From the NCBI GenBank assembly GCA_033182465.1, contig CP137326.1, forward strand, positions 1,705,501-1,769,500: DNA of 64,000 nucleotides. Direction: 5' to 3'. Source of the stretch: Sanghuangporus weigelae (taxonomy: Eukaryota > Basidiomycota > Agaricomycetes > Hymenochaetales > Hymenochaetaceae). The notes beneath the pieces were generated by a model. That model worked only from the letters and a program-made list of their open reading frames with translations. It was not told the origin of the DNA and ran no database searches. Positions 56,827-64,000 of the stretch are shown here, piece by piece. Position numbers and translations under genes: made by a program. The stretch's first letter is position 1. The number at the start of each line of letters is the position of its first letter.

Positions 56827-58163
56827 GCAAGTTGATCACATTGCCGTCTGTGTGTTTTCTATGTTCTGCATTCTTTCTGGATTCCCCTTTCTGCTCCGTT
56901 CAAATTCTCCTGGTTATGCTTCGCTCCATCTTATGCCTCATCATGTGCATGTCTTACCCTCTATGCAACTTCATCTCGGACATCGATCAAGCTCAAGCAT
57001 AAGCCGACTTGTCACTGGTCGCTTCCATTTCCACCGTTTCGCCCAATACAAAGTGACATTCGGCACTCCGTGTACAATCGTGTGTTCCAGCGCACCTACC
57101 ATTGTTCCCCCCCATCCACTTGCTATGGGTGCCGTCTTACCCCCTCCATCTTCTCTTCGAATATATATTTCTTTTGATAATACGCCTCACACAGTTTACG
57201 AGCCGTTAACCCCTTTTCACGTACATTAACATCCGTCATTGCCCCCTTGGTCTTGATTTCTATCTCGCTCATCGTTCAACATCGTTTTTTTTTGTTTACG
57301 ACCCGGATGAAGACTTGTTTGCTCAACCTCGGAACAAGTTAGATGGGATTCTTGTTTGTTTTCTCTTTTCTTTTCTCTATCGACCCGTTTCTCTGTGTCT
57401 GTTTTCTCGCTTTCGACAGTAACTCTATCAAGCTCCCAATCACTGATCCCCCCTGATCCCTATCAATCCCAATACAAAGTAACTTTGCGTGCTCAGTAGC
57501 TAGGAAATCCGAATCTCAGTTTTTTTTTTTTGCTCGTGTTCTTCTGCGAGCTTTTTCCTGAAAATTTATGTGATTGACGTGTGGCTGCAGTGTGTGATTG
57601 ACTTGCGGGTGATGGAAAATCAGGGATCGGAAAGACGCGGGCGAGACTTCCAATTTTTACCCGGGATTAACAACGACCGATTCATCTTTTTCTCGTTCCT
57701 ATAAGTGTTCAACGCGGTGCCGATAGTGCTGGCAATCTCTCTACATACATATTGTGTCAGCCATATCAACAGTCCGTGAGAGGGGGACGGTCTGTATCAC
57801 TTGTGTGAAGAAGATGCCCCTCATTGGCCGTGTCCGTCGAATTCAATGTGTTGCATGTGGCATGTGCATCAAGTCTTCTTCTGACTCTGGTGAGTTATTC
57901 TCGTTTTGACGCAAACTTTACCCCATCGCGTCTATCTTTCATTCTTCGGTTTCGGCCGGTGAGTCTCGGACGAGGGTCATGAGATCCATGGTATCTGATT
58001 AGATTCAACATATTTATATTTAGATCGCGGTATCTATATCAGGGTTTTGTTATCTGATATAACTCAGCTATCCTACCTATCATCCATCTTCTCTCCGAGT
58101 CGTCCCTCCCTCAGTACCACATAGCAGTAGTTTAGTGAGTCAATAGCTTTTTTTGACACAACG
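56827..58163. promoter_or_regulatory. Region between the bZIP gene and FTR1
   Basis: The left part is T/C-rich 3'-UTR-like DNA (long T runs near 57285 and 57520). The right part is the FTR1 promoter, with one exact GATA-type iron site (58050-58058) and a near match near 57993. No gene is seen. Confidence 0.5.
58050..58058 (-). promoter_or_regulatory. ATCAGATAA site (SreA/Urbs1-type) upstream of FTR1
   Basis: The minus strand reads ATCAGATAA, an exact fit to the ATCWGATAA target of fungal GATA iron repressors. It lies 105 bp before the FTR1 start codon. Confidence 0.7.
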
Positions 58164-59700
58164 ATGGCAGGCTCGTTATTCTCCATCCCGATATTCTTCA
58201 TCGTGTTCCGCGAGACGCTCGAAGCGGTCATCATCGTCTCGGTCCTGCTCGGGCTCGTCGAGCAGATCGCCCGGCCTTCGTCTGTCGTGGCGAGCGAGCG
58301 CGGGCTGTTCGTCACGGACTGGAGGCATCCCAACCATCCGCAGCATCAGGCGTATTTGAAGGACCGCGCGGATAAGGCTAAGGCTAAAGAAAAGGAAAGA
58401 GAGAAAGAAAGGGAAGGAGAGGGAGAGAAAAATGGAGAACAGAGTGATGGTGCGGCCAGTGTACCTGTTTTGACGAGGGATGCGAGTGATATTGAGGAGC
58501 TGGGTGGAGAGGAGAGTGAGGAGGCTACGAAGAGGCTTATTCGCAAGCTCCGGATTCAGGTTCGGTGATCTTATTTTTTTTCTGTTATTGGGTTATAGAT
58601 GAATATGTTTCGCTAGATATTCCTTGGATCTGCTCTTGGATTGGTGATTGCTCTCGCCATCGGTGCAGTAAGCTCCATTCCAATCTCCTCAACATCTCAA
58701 GTAAAGAAACTAAGAAACCGCGCAGGCCTTCATCGCAGTGTTCTTCACACAGGCATCCGACCTGTGGTCGCAGACCGAAGAGCTCTGGGAGGGGATATTC
58801 TCCCTCATCGCCTCGCTCATCATCCTCGCCATGGGGCTCACGATGCTCAAACTCGACCGCGCCCGCGCGAAATGGCGCGTCAAGCTGCAGCGCGCGTTCG
58901 AGAAGTCGCAGCAAAAGAAGAAGGACAAAGACGGGCGGGCGGGTCGGTTCGTGCTGTTCGTGCTGCCGTTCATCACGGTGATGCGCGAGGGGCTCGAGGC
59001 CGTCGTCTTCGTCGGCGGGGTCGCGCTCGGGCAGTCCGCGCGCTCGATCCCGATCGCGGCGATCGTAGGTCTCATATGCGGGCTGCTCTGCGGGTTCCTG
59101 ATCTATGCGTTTGCGAGCCGCGCGACGCTGACGACGTTCCTCGTCGTGATGACGAACTTCATCCTCCTCATCGGCGCGGGGCTGTTCAGCAAGGCCGTCG
59201 GCGACTTCCAGCTGAACGCGTTTAATAATTTGTTGGGCGCGGACGTCGACGACGCAGGCGGGGACGGCCCCGGGAGCTATGACGTCCGCGGCGTGGTGTG
59301 GCATCTCGACTGCTGCAACCCCGAGAACAACTTCGACGGACAGGGATGGAACATCTTCGCTGCGCTGTTTGGGTGGACGAACACCGCGACGAGTGAGCGG
59401 CGTCTAGTTTCTTATATTTCTTACTTAAGCTTGTTTATTCTAGTTGGAACGGTGCTAGCATACGTGTTCTACTGGCTCGCCGCCATCGGTCTCTTAATCT
59501 ACATGAAGTTCTCCGAGGGGCGGGTGAAGGTGATGGGGTACGAGGGGGCGGCGTACCGGCGTCGCCAGGCTGCCAAGGTGGACGTAGCGACGGCGGCAGC
59601 GACAGCGGCGAGGGAAAAAGAAGGCTCGGGGGACCACACGTCGAGCAGCGAGGAAACGCCGGAAATAGCGGAGCTGCCGCATGGTGGAAACCTGGCGTAG
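58164..59700 (+). CDS. FTR1: FTR1 high-affinity iron permease
   Basis: Four exons: 58164-58559, 58617-58667, 58726-59392 and 59444-59700; 456 residues in phase. About seven membrane segments. Both REGLE-type iron-binding motifs are present: FRETLEAVII in the first segment and MREGLEAVVF in the fourth. A charged Lys/Glu loop (KAKAKEKEREKEREGEGEK) follows the first segment and a Gly/Asp-rich DVDDAGGDGPGSYD loop lies outside before the last segment. Ftr1 takes up Fe3+ produced by the multicopper oxidase Fet3 in the plasma membrane; the FET3 gene is the next gene on the same strand. An exact GATA-type site in its promoter suggests repression by iron. Confidence 0.95.
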
Positions 59701-60109
59701 TAGCGTGTAATTGAGACCGGTAAAGCCGACGAGGGTGATATCTGTGATGTGGCTCCTCGGTTCTTTTCTGTAAGTATGTATGCATAGTATTGTTAGTACT
59801 AGTTGCTAGTGTGTGTCTCGATCGAATTGTGAATGATGATAAGAGTATGGTTAGACCGAATTAAGCAGTACTACTAGCACTTCGAATATCTATTGATACG
59901 CAGACGTAGTAAGTATGAATGGGTTGCATGATAGTGTTCGGTGTCATGTTGGTGGTACGGATCCTGTGGTTCGGGTCTCCCCCTCCTCTCAGCCCATTGA
60001 TATTCTTCCAATCGAGTTGTCTCAGGCTCAGGCCACTTCAATAGGGCTGATAAGAGTATGCTTGAGGCACATCTCAGACTCAACGAACGAAGTTATCTAT
60101 TTATGTTGA

Positions 60110-60118
60110 TTATCAGAT
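60110..60118 (-). promoter_or_regulatory. ATCTGATAA site 1 upstream of FET3
   Basis: The minus strand matches ATCWGATAA exactly. Confidence 0.7.
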
Positions 60119-60167
60119 AGGCGTACCCGATCCCGTGCCATCCCGATCCCGTCTATTCTATTCATAG

Positions 60168-60176
60168 TTATCAGAT
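60168..60176 (-). promoter_or_regulatory. ATCTGATAA site 2 upstream of FET3
   Basis: The minus strand matches ATCWGATAA exactly, 58 bp from site 1. Confidence 0.7.
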
Positions 60177-60222
60177 TGCACATGCCCACCCACTCTAATT
60201 TTATTTTTATTGCCAGTTCTCT

Positions 60223-60231
60223 ATCAGATAA
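60223..60231 (+). promoter_or_regulatory. ATCAGATAA site 3 upstream of FET3
   Basis: The plus strand matches ATCWGATAA exactly, 55 bp from site 2. Confidence 0.7.
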
Positions 60232-60324
60232 ACGAACCCCGTCGTAGATCTAGCTCATTTGGCTTCTCCTCCCCTCCCCGTCTTGGCTCCCCCTTCGTCC
60301 CTCTGCACCGAGCGACTCGGCTCG

Positions 60325-63023
60325 ATGATGTTTCCTTGGCCTGCTGCTCTGACCCTCTCCCTCTCACTCTCCCTCCTCTTCCTCTTCAACACCATCCAAC
60401 CAGCCCAGGCGGACGTATCCGAACTATGGTGGAACATCACATATGGTCTGCTCTCCTTCCTTTCCCTCCATCATCTCATCAAAAATATTCATTTAAATTG
60501 ATTGGTAGTTGAGAACGTCAACCCCGACGGCCTCTTCCCGCGCCGCGCGATTGGCGTCAACGGCACCTGGCCGCCCCCGCCCATCGACATCAGCGCGAAC
60601 GATACTCTGATACTGCACGCGACGAACTCCCTGAGCGAGGTCACGACGCTGCATCATCATGGTATGTACTTCACCAATGCGAGCTGGTATGATGGTGCTG
60701 TTGGCGTTAGTCAGTGGTACGTACGCGAATTGAATATATGCTTCTTTTTTTAAAGAAAAGATGCGGATGTTGTGAGAGTTTTCGCGGTTGCACTTCCTTT
60801 CGGAGATTTTTTATCGTTTCTTTTTCGGTCGATGCTTTTTCTTTTTTATCTTGTTCGCTTTCGTTATTTTTCTAATTTGTTTTCCGGTGGCTTTTGATAT
60901 TAGTGGAATCCCACCGGGCGATACGTTCGCTTATGTCGTCCCCGTGAACGAATCTGGTAAGCAAACTTTCGCATGCGCGATACTCAACTCGCCTTGCAAA
61001 CTTTATTTATATTTGGTTAGGACAATGGGGGACGTACTGGGTACACGCGCACGCACAGGTACAATCCTCATCATATTGATCGCTTCATAAACTCTGACTT
61101 GGTTGGCTGTCAGGGACACTACGTCGATGGCTTGCGTGCTCCCGTCATAATTCGTCCGCAGCAAGAAGCGCACGGTTACGATGCTGAATACACTGTAGTC
61201 ATCGGGGATTGGTAGGTCGCATCGTGTTTCGTCCAGCAGTCGCCAAGCACAAAGCTCACATTTACTGCGTATTTCAGGTATCACGACGAGCATCAGGTAC
61301 TCCTAAATCAATTCATCAGTATCGCGAACCCGGGAGGGGCAGAACCCGTACCAGGTACGCTTGGACCTGAGATTCTATGACTCGTAAGAAATAGCAATAC
61401 TGATCTTGAAAAAAAAATAGAGGCTCCTCTTATTTACTTTGCTCAGAACGGGACGTACCTAGATGGTTTCAACGGAAATGCAAGTATCTCCTTTGAAGCC
61501 GGGAGGACGTACCGCCTCCGTATCGTCAACACAGCTGCGTTTGCGATGTTCTACTTCTGGATAGATGGACACCAGATGCGGATTATCGAAGTGGACGGCG
61601 TGAGTATCCTGTCCTCGCTTTGAAGGTGTATACATGATGCTGAAATGTGGCTTTCCTTCGCCTTCGCCTTCATGATGGCAGGTTGATACAGAAGAGATGC
61701 CTGTTGACTTGTTGTCTCTGACTGTCGCCCAACGCTACTCTGTCCTTGTGACTGCGCTGAACGATAGCACTGCCAACTGGGCAATCCATGCGAACATGGA
61801 TACCGACATGTTTGATACCGTACCGGAGGAACTTAACCCTAGTAAGTATATGCTGTGATGCATATCTTACTGCTTCTGATATCGCCTTCCTTTTAGACGC
61901 AACCGCGCAAGTCATCTATTCGTCGTCCTTCACGCTCAACGAACCGCAGACGATCGACGCGTACGGCGATACGAACGACACAGCTCTCGTGCCCGTCCAA
62001 GCAATCCCTCAATACAGCGGGAACATTCACACTATCCCGCTCGTCGTTTCCTTCGATACGATGACAGACGGGACGAACCGCGCGATGTTCAATAATATCA
62101 CGTATAACACGCCTGTCGTCCCTTCTGTCTTCAGCGCGATCAGCTTGGATGGCGTTGCTGGGAACGGATCGGCGGACGTCGCGTCTGCGTATGGACCGTG
62201 GAACTACGTGCTTGATGCGGGTGAAGTGGTTGATATCCTTCTCATGAACAGCGACGCCGGAAAGCATCCATTGTACGTCACTCCCGATCGCTTGCATTAA
62301 GAAAAAGAAAATATCTACTGACGCTATTTGGTTCTTCAGCCACCTTCACGGACATCAGTTCCAGATCGTGAACCGCGCCACGGACTACACGTCGGACGAC
62401 CCGGCGCTCAACCCGCCCGTGGCGGAGGGGCAGGCGAACCCGGTGCGGCGGGACACCGTGCAGGTCGAGTCGGGCGCGAGCGTCACGCTGCGCTTCGTCG
62501 CCAACAATCCCGGCGCGTGGATCTTCCACTGCCACATCGAGTGGCACCTCCAGGCCGGGCTGGCGATCACGCTGATCACGGCGCCCGAGCAGATGAGTGC
62601 TGCTGCTGCTGGGGGAGGAAGGCATCCCGTCCCGCAGTTCATGTTTGATCAGTGTGCGGCGCTTGGGGAACCTACGACGGGTAATGCTGCGGGGAGGAAT
62701 AGCACGACGGACTTGACGGGCCTCACGCTCGGGCCGTTCTTGCAGAACAACGGATGGCATGCGAGGGGTATCGGAGCGATGACCGGGTACGTCCATATCT
62801 CGCTTTTTTCATCCATGTACATATTAAAGATCACTGATATTTGATCCACTACAGCTGCGTCCTGACAGCGGTGATCGGCATGATATTCGTCACCTGGTAC
62901 GCGCTAGGCGAGCGCCTCTCCGACGCCGAGGTCGAGGCGGAAACCAGAAGGCGGCAGGACGCCAAAGACGCTCGCGGGCGTTTCTTCGGCGTCGGAAAGC
63001 TGCTAGCGAAGGCGAAAAATTGA
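60325..63023 (+). CDS. FET3: FET3 ferroxidase (multicopper oxidase)
   Basis: Eleven exons: 60325-60445, 60509-60716, 60904-60956, 61021-61058, 61114-61211, 61278-61354, 61421-61599, 61682-61841, 61897-62272, 62340-62786 and 62855-63023; 641 residues in phase. A signal peptide (LTLSLSLSLLFLFNT...AQA) leads to three cupredoxin domains with all copper motifs: TLHHHGMY, YWVHAHAQ, LHLHGHQF and HCHIEWHLQAGL. Many N-x-S/T sites fit an outer-face protein. One C-terminal membrane segment (VLTAVIGMIFVTWYA) with a short basic tail anchors it. It oxidises Fe2+ to Fe3+ for the Ftr1 permease encoded just upstream. An ATG three bases further on (60328) is an equal start candidate. Intron 2 is long (187 bp) and T-rich; the others are 53-88 bp. 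Three GATA-type iron sites lie upstream. Confidence 0.95.
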
Positions 63024-63503
63024 TTGGTTGCTCGTTGTTCCGTACTGACCTCTTTGATATCGAGCTGTGTTTGATTATATGGGTTTCTGCTTTACGGATA
63101 TATTGGTCGGATGTAAAGTATGCACTTACAATTACAAAATCAAAATCAATTCAATTCAAAAGCTATGAAGCAGTTGTCACATCACGTGGATTTGTTTCGT
63201 TGTCACACTTCTGGACTAATCCTCCTCGAGGAACACTCACACTCCCGCGATTTCAAGTTCTTTGGTCTTTGGACTATGCGCGCCTGCTCGGCTGCTAGCG
63301 ATAGCCAATCCGCGGATAGCATGATGTCATGCTACGTTTACAAAAGGCGATAACGGGCCTGGTAGTATGATCTAGTAAGATTGGGGATGGAGTATGCTGA
63401 ACGACATCGGAAAAAGGCCCGCATGAATAGAACCACTTAAACCTTTCCAAAATGCCGGTAAGAAATATAGGTATGTGTGTATGAAAAGTGGTGAATTGTG
63501 GTG
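63024..63503. other. Convergent intergenic region
   Basis: It lies between the FET3 stop and the stop of a minus-strand gene. No feature recognised. Confidence 0.4.
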
Positions 63504-64000
63504 TTAGATACAGTAGTACATGGTCCGCTGCTTAGGCGTCTTTGTTTTTTTGTCTATTGAACTCTTCTCAACAGCGTCTGAAGCCCTTTGAACTGATTCC
63601 TCCCCCCCTCTCCATTTACAATAAGCAAGCGCGAGGGTCGACGCGGCTGTTGTAAGGGTAGCCGGTATGACTAAGTTAACAAGGTCAAGGTCACTGCGGC
63701 CCGCTAATCCGATGATAATATTTATTTCCAGGAATAGGTGAGTTTTACCTGAGGAAACATAACAGAAAACGACGTCAGTCTGAAGCGCTGTCCGGGCGTC
63801 TTGCAGAATCATGCTTACTTCAACGACCTTCTCCTTTATCGCGACAATCATTTTTTCTTTAGCTCCTTCCCAACCTTGGAAAATCTGGTCTTTGCAATTT
63901 GCGCAGGCATGCTGCTTCACCGTCCGAGCAATGGGCGCCAGGGCGATTCTCTCGAAGTCGAGGGGCGCTAGCTTCAAGGAGCTTTCTATGATCAGCCTCG
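63504..64000 (-). CDS. Hypothetical protein, C-terminal part (runs off the window)
   Basis: A minus-strand frame open to the window edge. It reads LDFERIALAPIARTVKQHAC, then KEKMIVAIKEKVVEVSMILQ, and ends with a hydrophobic segment (LVNLVIPATLTTAASTLALA) and a polar tail. A 45-bp GT-AG intron, in phase, probably lies near 63702-63746. I recognise no domain; a tail-anchored or secreted small protein is possible. Start and N-terminus are outside the window. Confidence 0.45.
   Translation of the reverse strand, partial: RLIIESSLKLAPLDFERIALAPIARTVKQHACANCKDQIFQGWEGAKEKMIVAIKEKVVEVSMILQDARTALQTDVVFCYVSSGKTHLFLEINIIIGLAGRSDLDLVNLVIPATLTTAASTLALAYCKWRGGEESVQRASDAVEKSSIDKKTKTPKQRTMYYCI

Larger units (their letters stand above)
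59701..60324. promoter_or_regulatory. FTR1-FET3 intergenic region (FET3 promoter)
   Basis: 624 bp holding the end of FTR1 and the FET3 promoter. Three exact ATCWGATAA sites are clustered within 122 bp at 60110-60231, closest 94 bp from the FET3 ATG. Confidence 0.7.

Noticed and set aside
58585-59304. 239-codon minus frame antisense to FTR1
   Set aside because: It is the shadow of the GC-rich FTR1 exon 3; its Arg/Asp/Glu/His-rich translation mirrors FTR1 codons.
62278-62796. 172-codon minus frame antisense to FET3
   Set aside because: It is the complement of the copper-site exon of FET3 and has no independent features.

Overview
This is a window of nuclear DNA from a filamentous fungus, most likely an agaricomycete basidiomycete. 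The genes are split by many short introns (about 45-190 bp) with GT-AG borders. The gene content (FTR1/FET3 iron pair, Sac3, a kelch protein of basidiomycete type, GH127, a Cpc1/Gcn4 bZIP) fits that group. I cannot name the species from the sequence.

The window has two very different halves. Positions 1 to about 23.5 kb are a repeat-rich, AT-biased, gene-dead block. It holds nested LTR-element remains: a 1.8-kb LTR-like unit in two inverted copies, and a Ty3-like element of 8406-13129 with 465-bp LTRs, an AATAT target duplication and a solo LTR inside its 3' LTR. It also holds two side-by-side 1,082-bp foldback DNA elements (13427-15600) and decayed copies of four or five host genes: an Hsp70, an Argonaute, RPB1, and a Sac3-type mRNA-export gene whose partial second copy is split by a fragment of a kelch gene. 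The relics keep introns, so they arose by DNA copying. Many of their changes are C-to-T or G-to-A, as expected from RIP-like mutation or methyl-cytosine decay.

From about 24.3 kb to the right edge the DNA is ordinary, gene-dense euchromatin. In order it holds a class I methyltransferase, a very large double-RING protein, NOP56 (minus), a lineage-type hypothetical protein, a GH127 beta-L-arabinofuranosidase (minus), two tandem MFS transporters (minus), a SPRY-domain protein (minus), the Golgi GDPase GDA1, a Kha1-type K+/H+ antiporter, a Cpc1/Gcn4-type bZIP factor, the iron permease FTR1, the ferroxidase FET3, and a partial unknown gene at the edge. I resolved exon borders for nearly all of these, and the reading frame stays in phase across every junction.

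Functional links: FTR1 and FET3 form the high-affinity iron-uptake complex, and both upstream regions carry exact ATCWGATAA sites, the target of SreA/Urbs1-type GATA iron repressors. The GH127 enzyme and the two MFS paralogues lie in one co-oriented run and may serve uptake and breakdown of plant arabinose-containing sugars (inference). The two MFS genes have nine exons of identical lengths, so they are a local duplication; one of them carries a non-consensus AT splice donor.
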